Counted from the stretch's first letter, positions 1 through 9,617 are shown. The stretch: DNA of 38,388 nucleotides from Candidatus Methylopumilus universalis (GCA_945878605.1 CAMCTR010000002.1:1-38388); one strand, 5' to 3'. Translations and numbers: made by a program. Notes: generated from the sequence alone by a model not told the origin.

Positions 1-799
1 ATGAGATACCAGCGACATATTGTTCGCTTTGCATTTCGTCAGGAGAGAGTGGATGGCGGCAAGCATGGCATTGGTCGTAATCGCCAATCTTTAAGCCGTG
101 CTTTACTGATACGCGTTGGTCAAACACAAAGCATTCGCCTTCCCATAGACTTTCTTCTTTTGGGACTTCTTCAAGATACTTGAGGATGCCGCCTTGTAAG
201 TGGTAAACCTCTTCGAAGCCTTGCTCCATCATGTAGGAGCTGGCTTTTTCACAGCGGATGCCCCCAGTACAAAACATTGCGACTTTTTTATGTTGTTTGG
301 TATCTAGGTTTTTGCTGACATACTCAGGAAACTCACGGAATGTTGTGGTTTTGGGGTCAATGGCGCCTTTAAATGTGCCAATGTCATATTCGTAATCATT
401 GCGGGTATCAATCAGTATCACGTCAGGGTCCGAGATAAGTGCGTTCCAATCTTGAGGTTTTACATAAGTGCCCACCTTGTAATTTGGGTCTATGCCTTTT
501 ACGCCTAAAGTCACAATCTCTTTTTTAAGGCGAACTTTCATGCGATAAAACGGCATCTCATCCGCATGCGATTCTTTATGGTCTAAATCTGCTAAACGTG
601 CGTCTTGTTTCAGATAGTGAATCAGCGCATTAATATCAGCGCGACTGCCTGCTACCGTCCCATTAATGCCTTCTTCAGCCAAAAGCAGCGTACCTTTAAT
701 GTTGTGAGCTAAACAAAAGTTCAGCAAGCTTGGCTGAATGGCTATGTAATCGTTGAGTTTTGCAAACTTATAGAGTGCGGCGACAATGAAATTGGGCAC
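1..799 (-). CDS. trhO: tRNA uridine(34) hydroxylase / rhodanese-like protein TrhO (YceA family), C-terminus cut by window edge
   Basis: Reverse-strand translation from GTG at 799: [51 protein letters not shown]...[34 protein letters not shown]...[41 protein letters not shown]. Contains the rhodanese [10 protein letters not shown] active-site loop. AGAAAGAA-type RBS precedes the GTG. Not in the supplied ORF track. Confidence 0.9.
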   Translation of the reverse strand, partial: MPNFIVAALYKFAKLNDYIAIQPSLLNFCLAHNIKGTLLLAEEGINGTVAGSRADINALIHYLKQDARLADLDHKESHADEMPFYRMKVRLKKEIVTLGVKGIDPNYKVGTYVKPQDWNALISDPDVILIDTRNDYEYDIGTFKGAIDPKTTTFREFPEYVSKNLDTKQHKKVAMFCTGGIRCEKASSYMMEQGFEEVYHLQGGILKYLEEVPKEESLWEGECFVFDQRVSVKHGLKIGDYDQCHACRHPLSPDEMQSEQYVAGIS

Positions 800-857
800 T
801 AGATTCTTTCTTGGGGTTGCTACTTAAATGAGGTCGCTATGATAAGCCATGCGGGGC

Positions 858-1475
858 TTATTTTCTACGCAAATTGATGTGGTTGCTAATTAAGTCCCCA
901 GCTTGGTCGCGATAATGTTTGCGGTCTAAGTCTTTGACCCATAAATGAATGAGTCCGCTAAAGAATAAATGCGTATCCATTGCGAGGATGAGAGGAGAGT
1001 CGGTAGTCTTTAGCTGGCCTTTTGTTTTTGCGCGCTCGTAGAGTTGTTCGATTTTTTTGGCGATGCGTTCACAGTTGCATAATGTTTGTTCCAGCACTGC
1101 TGTTAGTTCTTCTACGTATTCACATTTCACCATCATGATTTCGAAAGTTTGGCGGGTGTCAGACGATTCATTCAATGCATCAATGGTGCCGCTGAGGAAT
1201 TTGCCAATTTGACCTAGTGGGTCATCATTGTTTTCAATCAGAAGGCTGTCATCCATTCGGTCTATGAGTGGAAGTAATACTTGCTCTCGCATAGCGCTAA
1301 ACAACTCTGTCTTGTTGCTAAAGTGCCAATACACGGCGCCACGGGTAACGCCAGCTTCAGCGGCGATTTGTTCCATACTGGTGCGACTCACTCCGCGAGA
1401 TACAAACACCTGGCGTGCCGCATCAATAATGCGTTGTCTTGTGAGCTCTGCATTTTTTTTGGTTTGTCTAACCAT
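858..1475 (-). CDS. TetR/AcrR-family transcriptional repressor of the adjacent RND efflux operon
   Basis: N-terminal HTH: TRQRIIDAARQVFVSRGVSRTSMEQIAAEAGVTRGAVYWHFSNKTELFSAM, typical of AcrR/TtgR. Divergent from the efflux operon. The ORF track starts at 1502; the internal ATG at 1475 (MVRQTKKNAELTRQRI) fits AcrR-family N-termini better. Confidence 0.9.
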   Translation of the reverse strand: MVRQTKKNAELTRQRIIDAARQVFVSRGVSRTSMEQIAAEAGVTRGAVYWHFSNKTELFSAMREQVLLPLIDRMDDSLLIENNDDPLGQIGKFLSGTIDALNESSDTRQTFEIMMVKCEYVEELTAVLEQTLCNCERIAKKIEQLYERAKTKGQLKTTDSPLILAMDTHLFFSGLIHLWVKDLDRKHYRDQAGDLISNHINLRRK

Positions 1476-1569
1476 GGCGTATTGTTTCCATTTTAATGGC
1501 ATTTTTTTGATGCAGTATTTTCAATATTTACCCTTTGTAACGCATGGTGTTTTAATCGAGTAAAACACG

Positions 1570-1597
1570 TTTACATACAGGCTTGTTTCTATATAAT
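1570..1597 (+). promoter_or_regulatory. Predicted sigma70 promoter of the RND operon (TTTACA, 16 bp, TATAAT)
   Basis: TTTACA at 1570-1575 and a perfect TATAAT at 1592-1597, directly upstream of the MFP gene. Confidence 0.6.
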
Positions 1598-1598
1598 A

Positions 1599-1618
1599 TA
1601 CATACAACTTTGTATGTA
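1599..1618. promoter_or_regulatory. Predicted AcrR-type operator, perfect inverted repeat TACATACA-actt-TGTATGTA
   Basis: Perfect 8-bp arms with a 4-bp spacer between the divergent tetR and efflux genes. Half-sites match those of the E. coli AcrR operator (TACATACA...TGTATGTA). A further TTACATACA half-site lies at 1571-1579. Confidence 0.75.
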
Positions 1619-1653
1619 AACAAGCATTATTTTAGCTTTAACCTTTTAAAGAC

Positions 1654-2859
1654 ATGGAGTTAACAATGCCAACCTTATTTTTAAAACACAGCAGCAAGCC
1701 AAGTTTTTCGCATTATCTAATGATTTGCGCAGTGACAAGCTTGGGATTGGTTGCCTGTGGCAAAAAAGAAGAGGCTGCACCGCAAGGTACTGGCATGGTG
1801 ATGCCTGTGAGTGTGATTTCAGTGAAATCAACCAGTGTACCCATTACTGCTGAGGCAGTAGCGCAAACTGAAGGCGCAAAAGAAGTTGAAATTCGTCCCC
1901 GTGTTGGCGGAATTTTACTAAAGCGTATGTATGACGAGGGCGCTTCTGTAAAAGCGGGGCAAACCATGTTTTTGATTGATCCAGCCCCTTACCAAATTAC
2001 TTTGCAACAGGCTAAAGCAGCTTATTCAGCGCAGCAAGCAAGAGTTGAGCAAGCAGCACGTGAAGAATCTCGTTTGCGTGGTTTATTGGCGAGCCAATCC
2101 ATTAGTCAGCGCGAATACGATAATGCGGCGAGTGATAAAGCGACTTCAGTTGCCAATCTTCAACAAGCTTTAGCGAATGTAAAAGAGGCGGAGCTGAACC
2201 TTTCATATACGAATGTCACTTCGCCACTAACGGGTATTTCAGGACGCTTCCAATTCTCTGAAGGTGCATTGGTTGCGCCTAACACTAGCTTGTTAACAAC
2301 GGTTTCTCAAATTTCTCCAATTTGGGTGCGATTTAGTCTGTCTGACAGTGAAATCAAGCAGCTTGGCGGACACTTAACTGAAAAGAATGTAAAAGATGTC
2401 TCTCTTGTATTGCAAGATGGAACAGTCTTCAAACAAAAAGGTAAGTTAAACTTTTCAGCTAGCCAAATCGACCCAAAATTAGGGACGCAACAATTAAGAG
2501 CCACTTTTGAAAATAGCGAGCATCAATTATTGCCGGGCCAGTTTGTCAGAGCAAAAATATCGACAGGTGAGCGTAATGGCGTATTTTTGATTCCACAAAC
2601 CTCGGTACTCACTGGCGACCAAGGCAAGTTCGTATTTATAGCGGATAAAGATAAAGATGGCAAAGTGGTTGCCGTTGTTCGCCCAATTAAAGAGGGCAGT
2701 TGGTTAGGCAGTGATTGGGTGGTGATTGAAGGGCTAAAAGATGGAGACCAAGTGATTGCAGACAACTTGATTAAAGTGCGTCCTGGGGCACCAGTGAACC
2801 CCCATCCCTTGGGTACGGCAGCAGAAATGCCTGCCGCCAATTTTGCAAAAGCTAAGTAA
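1654..2859 (+). CDS. RND efflux periplasmic adaptor (AcrA/MexA family lipoprotein)
   Basis: Lipobox LVACG, biotinyl-lipoyl-like segment EIRPRVGGILLKRMYDEGASVKAGQTMFLIDPAPYQ, HlyD-like hairpin. First gene of the efflux operon. Start may be the ATG at 1666. Confidence 0.93.
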   Translation: MELTMPTLFLKHSSKPSFSHYLMICAVTSLGLVACGKKEEAAPQGTGMVMPVSVISVKSTSVPITAEAVAQTEGAKEVEIRPRVGGILLKRMYDEGASVKAGQTMFLIDPAPYQITLQQAKAAYSAQQARVEQAAREESRLRGLLASQSISQREYDNAASDKATSVANLQQALANVKEAELNLSYTNVTSPLTGISGRFQFSEGALVAPNTSLLTTVSQISPIWVRFSLSDSEIKQLGGHLTEKNVKDVSLVLQDGTVFKQKGKLNFSASQIDPKLGTQQLRATFENSEHQLLPGQFVRAKISTGERNGVFLIPQTSVLTGDQGKFVFIADKDKDGKVVAVVRPIKEGSWLGSDWVVIEGLKDGDQVIADNLIKVRPGAPVNPHPLGTAAEMPAANFAKAK

Positions 2860-2865
2860 TCGAAT

Positions 2866-5800
2866 ATGAAAAACTTCACACGATTTTTTATTACGCGGCC
2901 AATTTTTGCTTCGGTTTTATCTATTATTATGGTGCTGGCTGGCTTAGCGGCCGCATTTAAGCTACCAATTGCACAATATCCGCAAATTGCTCCGCCAACG
3001 GTAACCATTACCGCGGTTTACCCTGGCGCAAGTGCTGATACGATATCCAAAACCGTCGCTGCGCCAATCGAGGAGCAATTAAGCGGTGTTGATAACCTGC
3101 TTTATTTCAACTCTAGCGCTGACTCCAGCGGCACTTTGGTGATTACAGCTACTTTTGAGATTGGCACCAACGTTGACCAAGCGACATTTAACGTCAGTAA
3201 CCGCGTTAATATCGCAACACCACGTTTGCCTGACGAGGTTCGTCGTAACGGCTTAATTGTTCAGAAAAAATCGAACGACATTTTGCTAGTAGTGATGCTC
3301 ACTTCAAAAAATAAAGCGCACAACCGTTTATTTTTGAGTAACTACGCCACCCTTAACGTGATGGATGAGATGAAGCGTGTCAAAGGGGTAGGTGACGCAG
3401 TTATTTTTGGCGGTCAAGATTACTCAATGCGCGTTTGGCTTCGCCCAGATCGTATGGCGCAACTTGGTGTCAGTACTACAGATATTTCCAATGCAATTAC
3501 AGCGCAAAACAATCAATATGCAGCAGGTAAGATAGGCCAAGAGCCCGCGCCATCATCACAGCAATTGGTTTATACCGTAACTGCTAAGGGGCGTTTGATT
3601 GATCCTGAGCAATTTGGCAATGTGATTATCAAAGCTGAGGGCCCTAATGGTGTCTTATATCTTAAGGACGTGGCACGTATTGAACTTGGTGCGCAAAACT
3701 ACAACGTGGCTTCAACCCTAGATGGCACGCCAGGTGTGGCGATTCCTATTTTCTTGCAAACAGGGGCTAATGCGCTTGATACTGCTAAAAACATCAAGGT
3801 AAAGATGGATGAACTCAAGGCTGAGTTTCCAGAGGGTATGCAGTTCAGCATTCCTTACGACACGAGTGACTTTGTGAAAGCGACCATCAACGAGGTGTTT
3901 CATACCTTTGCTGAAGCTTTAATATTGGTTGTGTTGGTGGTGTTCTTATTCTTACAGAGCTGGCGCGCTACGCTAATTCCTATCATTGCCGTGCCTATTT
4001 CATTAATCGGTACTTTTGCTGGACTTTACCTTTTTGGATTCTCCATTAACTTACTGACTTTGTTCGCCATGATTTTGGCAATTGGTATCGTAGTGGATGA
4101 TGCAATTGTAGTGCTCGAGAATACTGAGCGATTGATGACTGAAGAGAATATGGCACCATTGCCTGCCGCGATTAAGTCGATTAGTCAGGTGTCTGCGGCC
4201 GTGGTGGCGATTGTGCTCGTACTTTGCGCTGTATTCGTGCCTGTCGCATTCCAAGGTGGCATCGCTGGTGAGTTATATAGGCAATTCGCGGTCACAGTAG
4301 CGATTGCTGTGGTCATTTCAGGAGTTGTTGCTTTAACGCTAACCCCTGCACTATGTGCAATGATTCTGAAAAAAACTCATGGTGAGAATGTTTTATTCAA
4401 GAAATTTAATAATGGATTTAGTAGATTAAGAGATTTTTATAGTGATTTAGTTATGTTGACCTTAAAACATAAAATTATTGGGGTATTAGCGTTTTCTTTC
4501 ATTGTTATTGTGGTTGCAGCTCTATTTAAAATGGTACCCGGAAGTTTTGTACCTGCTGAAGACCAGGGCTATGTTGTTACTATAGTCATCATGCCTGATG
4601 GTGCGACATTAAGCCGCACATCCAAAACAACTGAAGCAATAAGATCAGCGATTGCAAATGACCCAGCAGTGGCCCATGAGTTTGCGGTGAATGGTTTTGA
4701 GTTGCTCACAGGCGCGAATAAAACCAACGCTGCAACCATGTTTGTCCGACTAAAAGATTGGAAAGAGCGCGAAACAAGTGCGACTGATATCGTTGGCAAG
4801 TTGTTTGGCATTGGCATGAGTCAACCAGATGGCTTGGCGATTGCAGTTAATCCACCTGCGATTCGTGGGTTGGGCTCTGCTGGCGGCTTTGAGGTGTATG
4901 TGCAAAGTCAACGCGATACTGATCCGATTAAGCTTGCAGCCGTCATGAATGGCTTTATTGATACCATGCGGGCTGAGCCGACCTTAACAGGGTTGAATTC
5001 ATTTTTCCGCCCGACTGTGCCTCAGCTTTTAATTGAGGTGGACGAAGCAAAAGCGCTTTCACAGGGTGTGCGTATAGCGGATATTTATGCGACCTTACAA
5101 AGCACGATGGGCGCATTTTATGTGAACGACTTTAACCGCAATGGCCGCACCTACCGCGTGCAATTGCAAGCGGAGCCTGAGTTCCGAATGAATCCTCAAG
5201 ACTTAGGTAAAGTTTATGTGCGGAGTCAGCCAACAGTGGCTCATCCGAGTGGCAACATGATTCCACTTTCAGCCTTAAGCAAGGTCAGCAATATCGTCGG
5301 TGCTGAGCAGTTGGAACGTTATAACGGCTTACTCTCTGCCAAAGTGTTTGGCAGTGGCGCACCCGGTGTGAGCTCTGGCGATGCAATTAAAATGGTTGAA
5401 CGCATCGCTAAGGAAAACTTACCTGATGGTTACAAAATTGCTTGGACAGGCCAAGCCTACCAAGAGAAACGCACTGGTTCAGCCGCATTATTTGCTTTTG
5501 GCTTCGCTATCATTATGGTGTTCTTAATTTTGGCAGCACAGTTCGAAACTTGGGCCTTACCGTTGGCGGTAATTATGGCTGTGCCATTCGCTCTTGCCGG
5601 TGCATTATTAGCGGTTCTGCTTCGTGGTATGCCAAATGATATTTACTTCCAAATTGGTCTAATTACGCTGATTGGCTTGGCCGCAAAAAATGCGATTCTG
5701 ATTGTGGAGTTTGCAGCGCAAAAAATGGAAGAGGGTATGCCTATTGGTGCAGCGGCTATTGAAGCAGCGCGAATGCGCTTCCGTCCAATTGTAATGACTT

Positions 5801-6033
5801 CGATGGCCTTTGTACTTGGAATACTTCCACTCGTCGTTGCCACAGGCGCTGGTGCCGCAGCAAGACGTTCCATGGGTACAGGCGTGTTCGGCGGTATGAT
5901 ACTCGCCACCTTTGTTGCCACTATTTTTATTCCTCTGTTCTTTACATGGTTAAGCGGTAAACACGTGAGACAGCATGGTCATGTTGAAAACCATATTGCA
6001 ACCCATGAATCGCAAGAGAAAGAAGCTCAATGA
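2866..6033 (+). CDS. RND efflux inner-membrane transporter (AcrB/MexB HAE1 family)
   Basis: 1055 aa. N-terminus MKNFTRFFITRPIFASVLSIIMVLAGLAA; proton-relay DD in GIVVDDAIVVLENTERLM; full-length HAE-RND architecture. Confidence 0.97.
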   Translation: MKNFTRFFITRPIFASVLSIIMVLAGLAAAFKLPIAQYPQIAPPTVTITAVYPGASADTISKTVAAPIEEQLSGVDNLLYFNSSADSSGTLVITATFEIGTNVDQATFNVSNRVNIATPRLPDEVRRNGLIVQKKSNDILLVVMLTSKNKAHNRLFLSNYATLNVMDEMKRVKGVGDAVIFGGQDYSMRVWLRPDRMAQLGVSTTDISNAITAQNNQYAAGKIGQEPAPSSQQLVYTVTAKGRLIDPEQFGNVIIKAEGPNGVLYLKDVARIELGAQNYNVASTLDGTPGVAIPIFLQTGANALDTAKNIKVKMDELKAEFPEGMQFSIPYDTSDFVKATINEVFHTFAEALILVVLVVFLFLQSWRATLIPIIAVPISLIGTFAGLYLFGFSINLLTLFAMILAIGIVVDDAIVVLENTERLMTEENMAPLPAAIKSISQVSAAVVAIVLVLCAVFVPVAFQGGIAGELYRQFAVTVAIAVVISGVVALTLTPALCAMILKKTHGENVLFKKFNNGFSRLRDFYSDLVMLTLKHKIIGVLAFSFIVIVVAALFKMVPGSFVPAEDQGYVVTIVIMPDGATLSRTSKTTEAIRSAIANDPAVAHEFAVNGFELLTGANKTNAATMFVRLKDWKERETSATDIVGKLFGIGMSQPDGLAIAVNPPAIRGLGSAGGFEVYVQSQRDTDPIKLAAVMNGFIDTMRAEPTLTGLNSFFRPTVPQLLIEVDEAKALSQGVRIADIYATLQSTMGAFYVNDFNRNGRTYRVQLQAEPEFRMNPQDLGKVYVRSQPTVAHPSGNMIPLSALSKVSNIVGAEQLERYNGLLSAKVFGSGAPGVSSGDAIKMVERIAKENLPDGYKIAWTGQAYQEKRTGSAALFAFGFAIIMVFLILAAQFETWALPLAVIMAVPFALAGALLAVLLRGMPNDIYFQIGLITLIGLAAKNAILIVEFAAQKMEEGMPIGAAAIEAARMRFRPIVMTSMAFVLGILPLVVATGAGAAARRSMGTGVFGGMILATFVATIFIPLFFTWLSGKHVRQHGHVENHIATHESQEKEAQ

Positions 6034-7448
6034 AATTAAAACAGTTATTTAGATTGTCTTTGGCGCTATCGGCATTAAGCTTGGTGGCGTGTCAGATGGT
6101 GGGTCCTGATTATTTCAGGCCTAAGCAAATATTGCCAGAGAGTTACCAAGAAACACCAGCGACGGATGCTGGACAAGCGATGAGCAATCAATGGTGGACA
6201 CTTTATAACGATGAAGTGCTCAATGATCTAATTGCAAAAGCTAGCAAAAACAATACCGACCTTAAGATTGCAGTTACGCGTATTGAAGAGGCCGATGGGT
6301 ATTTGCGTGAAGTTGGTGCAGCTTTATTTCCTCAAGTCAATCTGGACTCAAGCGCTAATCGTTATAGAGTCACTGAATTAGGTGCCGTGCCAATGTTTAG
6401 TGGCATGAGACCAACAAGAAGCAATTTTAATGTCAGGTTGGGAACGACTTTTGAATTGGACTTTTGGGGTAAGTTAAGACGCGCGCAGGAGTCAGCAAGG
6501 GCAAAAGCATTGGCTTCAAGGTTCGCAAAAGACACAGTTGATTTGTCACTAAAAAGCTTAGTAACTGGCGACTATTTGTTACTACGGAGTTTGGAAGCAC
6601 AAATCGAAATTACAAAGTCTAATATGCAAAGTCGTGAAGACAGCTTGGCATTGACTAAGCGACGTCTAGAAGGTGGATTATCTTCAGTCCTTGATGTTCA
6701 TCAGGCTGAAGTGGCTTACAACAATCTTAAAGCACAGTTGGCTGACTCTACTCGTCAACGCGCCATGATTGAACATCAATTAGCTGTGTTAACAGGTGAT
6801 TTGGATTTGAAAGTTGCGACTGGGAATATTCAGTCTTTGCCTGTTCCTCCAGTACCGCCAGTTGGCTTGCCATCAACACTTCTGGAAGCGCGCCCAGATG
6901 TGCGCCAAGCAGAGCAAAACTTAATCGCCGCTAATGCAAAAATTGGAATTGCCAAAGCCGCGTTATTCCCAACGATATCGCTTACTGCTGGCTTGGGTGG
7001 CGAAAGTAAAGATTTGGGTGATGTGTTGAAATCTGCCGCTAGAATTTGGAATGGTGGTTTGAGTTTAAATCTTCCAGTCTTTGATTCTGGTAGATTGAGA
7101 TCTAATGTTGATCAAGCTACAGCTCAACAAAAACAACTATTGCTAGCTTATGAGCGCGCCGTGCAAAATGCGTTTACTGAAGTAAATGATGCTTTAGTGA
7201 ATGTGCGTCAAAACACAGAGCGTGAGGCGGCACTCAATGCAAGCCAATCATCTGCTAGCAAGGCTATGGAGATTGCTAACAATCGCTATAAATCAGGCTA
7301 TTCTGGTTATTTGGAAGTGCTCGATGCGCAGCGTGTTTTTAACGATACTTCCTTATCTTATGTGCAAAGTCGTCAAGCTAGGCTAACTTCAACCGTTGAG
7401 TTGTTTAAGGCGCTTGGCGGTGGATGGGTTGCGGCGAATCAACAGTAA
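6030..7448 (+). CDS. RND efflux outer-membrane lipoprotein (OprM/NodT family)
   Basis: Lipobox LVACQ; VGPDYFRP start; ARPDVRQAEQNLIAANAKIGIAKAALFPTISL motif. ATGA overlap with the RND gene. Confidence 0.95.
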   Translation: MKLKQLFRLSLALSALSLVACQMVGPDYFRPKQILPESYQETPATDAGQAMSNQWWTLYNDEVLNDLIAKASKNNTDLKIAVTRIEEADGYLREVGAALFPQVNLDSSANRYRVTELGAVPMFSGMRPTRSNFNVRLGTTFELDFWGKLRRAQESARAKALASRFAKDTVDLSLKSLVTGDYLLLRSLEAQIEITKSNMQSREDSLALTKRRLEGGLSSVLDVHQAEVAYNNLKAQLADSTRQRAMIEHQLAVLTGDLDLKVATGNIQSLPVPPVPPVGLPSTLLEARPDVRQAEQNLIAANAKIGIAKAALFPTISLTAGLGGESKDLGDVLKSAARIWNGGLSLNLPVFDSGRLRSNVDQATAQQKQLLLAYERAVQNAFTEVNDALVNVRQNTEREAALNASQSSASKAMEIANNRYKSGYSGYLEVLDAQRVFNDTSLSYVQSRQARLTSTVELFKALGGGWVAANQQ

Positions 7449-7718
7449 TTATTTTTTGAGCACTTGCTGAATTTTTAATACTAGCACAATGGCTGAAAGT
7501 ACAAGCGTGATGGCATTAGCAATAATCACAGGCCTGCTATGGATGAGTAGTCCATAAAAAAACCAAAGGGCAACGCCTGAGGTGAACAGGCTATACATCG
7601 GTAATGAAATGCCTTCAAGATTGCGTGTTTTCCATGATTGATAAGCTTGAGGAGCAAAAGCAATCGTGGTGAAAAAAGCCGCGCTGTAGCCGATGATGTT
7701 GCTTAAGTCTTGAGGCAT
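7449..7718 (-). CDS. SemiSWEET family transporter (MtN3/PQ-loop)
   Basis: 89 aa, three predicted TM segments; IGYSAAFFTTIAFAPQAYQSWKTRNLEGISLPMYSLFTSGVALWFFYGLL matches the bacterial SemiSWEET pattern. Confidence 0.9.
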   Translation of the reverse strand: MPQDLSNIIGYSAAFFTTIAFAPQAYQSWKTRNLEGISLPMYSLFTSGVALWFFYGLLIHSRPVIIANAITLVLSAIVLVLKIQQVLKK

Positions 7719-7750
7719 GTTGATAATTAATGTTTTTCTATGAACGCTGA

Positions 7751-7780
7751 TTAAATCACAACTAGTTAAATCACTGCTAG
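7751..7780. repeat. Tandem 15-bp direct repeat (two units, 2 mismatches)
   Basis: TTAAATCACAACTAG followed directly by TTAAATCACTGCTAG in the divergent SemiSWEET/gltX intergenic region. Confidence 0.6.
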
Positions 7781-7886
7781 ATTTTTTTGGTCAAACATTT
7801 TTTCTTTGCTTCATCCTCTATCGCTAGCGTGATAAAATCCATATTAAATGTCAATCATTGAATTTAAGCGAAGATAATTAAAAAAA

Positions 7887-9281
7887 ATGACAGTTCGTAC
7901 CCGTTTTGCCCCTAGCCCTACCGGTTTCATGCATATTGGCGGCGCTCGTACCGCTTTATTCTCTTGGGCTTACGCCCGCAAACACAAAGGGCAGTTCATT
8001 CTTCGTATTGAAGATACCGATTTGGCGCGCTCAACACCTGAAGCCGTGCAAGCGATTTTGGACGGCATGTCATGGTTGGGCTTGGAATGGGCTGAAGGTC
8101 CTTTCTACCAAATGCAGCGCATGGATCGATACAAAGAAGTGATCCAAAAAATGTTGGCAGAAGGCAATGCTTACCTTTGTTACTCAAGCAAAGAAGAATT
8201 GGATGTTTTGCGTGAACGTCAGATGCAAGAGGGAGTAAAGCCTCGCTACGACTATCGTTGGAGACCTGAAGAGGCTAAAGCGCTTCCTGAAATTCCGGCT
8301 GGAGTTCAGCCAGTTATTCGCTTTAAAAATCCCAAAACAGGCTTAGTAGAATGGAATGATATGGTTAAAGGTCATATCGCCATTTCAAACGAAGAGTTGG
8401 ACGACCTGATTATTGCTCGTGGTGATGGCACCCCAACTTACAACTTCTGTGTTGTGGTGGACGATTGGGAAATGGGCATTACTCAAGTGATTCGTGGAGA
8501 TGATCACGTGAATAACACACCTCGCCAAATTAACATGCTAAAAGCCCTTGGTGCCACCATTCCTCAATACGCGCATTTATCCATGATTTTAGGTGATGAT
8601 GGACAAAAGCTATCTAAACGACATGGTGCTGTTAGCGTGATGCAGTATGACAATGATGGTTATTTGCCAGAAGCTGTATTGAATTATCTTGCTCGTCTTG
8701 GGTGGTCGCATGGTGATGATGAAATTTTTAGCATGGAACAATTTTGCAAGTGGTTCGATTTAGACCACATTACGCCATCAGCGGCGCAGTTTAATACTGA
8801 AAAGCTAAACTGGATTAATGCGCATTACATCAAGCAAGCGGATTTAAATGTATTAGCGGCTGATATTGAAAAACGTCTTTTAGCTAAAGGGCTTAAAACC
8901 GAAGGTGGTCCTGTTTTGAATGAGACGATTGCGCTTTATCGTGACCGTGCAAATACGCTTAACGACTTGGCGGCAAGTATTGAATATTTTTACAGTGAAC
9001 CAGCGCTCGATGCAGCGACTGCAGAGAAACACCTAACCCCAGACATTATGCCGATTATGAAAGCGATGCTTGCAGAGCTTGCTGATACCGACTGGACAAT
9101 TGAGGCCATTCATCATGTGATTGAGCAAACAGTCGTAAAAAATGAATTAAGATTTGCTAAAGTGGCAATGCCTCTCCGCGTAATGGTGACTGGCGGTGGA
9201 CAGTCCCCAAGTGTTGATGCGGTTATGCATCTTTTAGGTAAAGAAGAAACACTGAAGCGTATGTCTGCTTTTTGTGCCTAA
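7887..9281 (+). CDS. gltX: Glutamyl-tRNA synthetase
   Basis: HIGH-like FAPSPTGFMHIGGARTALFSW and KMSKS-like GQKLSKRHGAVSV; 464 aa. Confidence 0.97.
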   Translation: MTVRTRFAPSPTGFMHIGGARTALFSWAYARKHKGQFILRIEDTDLARSTPEAVQAILDGMSWLGLEWAEGPFYQMQRMDRYKEVIQKMLAEGNAYLCYSSKEELDVLRERQMQEGVKPRYDYRWRPEEAKALPEIPAGVQPVIRFKNPKTGLVEWNDMVKGHIAISNEELDDLIIARGDGTPTYNFCVVVDDWEMGITQVIRGDDHVNNTPRQINMLKALGATIPQYAHLSMILGDDGQKLSKRHGAVSVMQYDNDGYLPEAVLNYLARLGWSHGDDEIFSMEQFCKWFDLDHITPSAAQFNTEKLNWINAHYIKQADLNVLAADIEKRLLAKGLKTEGGPVLNETIALYRDRANTLNDLAASIEYFYSEPALDAATAEKHLTPDIMPIMKAMLAELADTDWTIEAIHHVIEQTVVKNELRFAKVAMPLRVMVTGGGQSPSVDAVMHLLGKEETLKRMSAFCA

Positions 9282-9380
9282 ACATATTTGAATTTAGTGA
9301 GAACGAACGGCATATACTGATAGTCTTACCTGTACGATTTTATTTATTATTAATTAATTTACCAAGAAAAAGGTGAAAAC

Positions 9381-9617
9381 ATGAATCCCAAAGGGCAGTT
9401 GTTACAAGACCCATTTTTAAATGCTTTGCGCAAGGAACATGTGCCAGTATCAATTTATCTCGTGAATGGCATCAAGTTACAAGGACAGGTTGATTCATTT
9501 GACCAATACGTTATCTTATTAAAAAACACAGTGACTCAAATGGTCTATAAACACGCAATTTCTACGATTGTTCCAGGCCGTGCGGTAACTATTCCTCATG
9601 GGGCAGATGAAGAATAA
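9381..9617 (+). CDS. hfq: RNA chaperone Hfq
   Basis: [64 protein letters not shown] is a canonical Hfq core. Confidence 0.99.
   Translation: MNPKGQLLQDPFLNALRKEHVPVSIYLVNGIKLQGQVDSFDQYVILLKNTVTQMVYKHAISTIVPGRAVTIPHGADEE

Noticed and set aside
1-183. Plus-strand 60-aa ORF
   Set aside because: Antisense to the TrhO coding frame; no recognisable protein features.
1228-1563. Plus-strand 111-aa ORF
   Set aside because: Lies antisense over the TetR gene and promoter region; composition looks like a shadow ORF.
2523-3008. Minus-strand 161-aa ORF
   Set aside because: Antisense over the junction of the MFP and RND genes, whose frames are clearly real.
5643-5921. Minus-strand 92-aa Ala-rich ORF (and similar ones at 4569, 30372, 30975, 26659)
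   Set aside because: Shadow ORFs opposite strongly conserved genes; no RBS or family match.
7822-7829. CGCTAGCG palindrome upstream of gltX
   Set aside because: Only 8 bp, no second copy noticed and no convincing promoter geometry around it.
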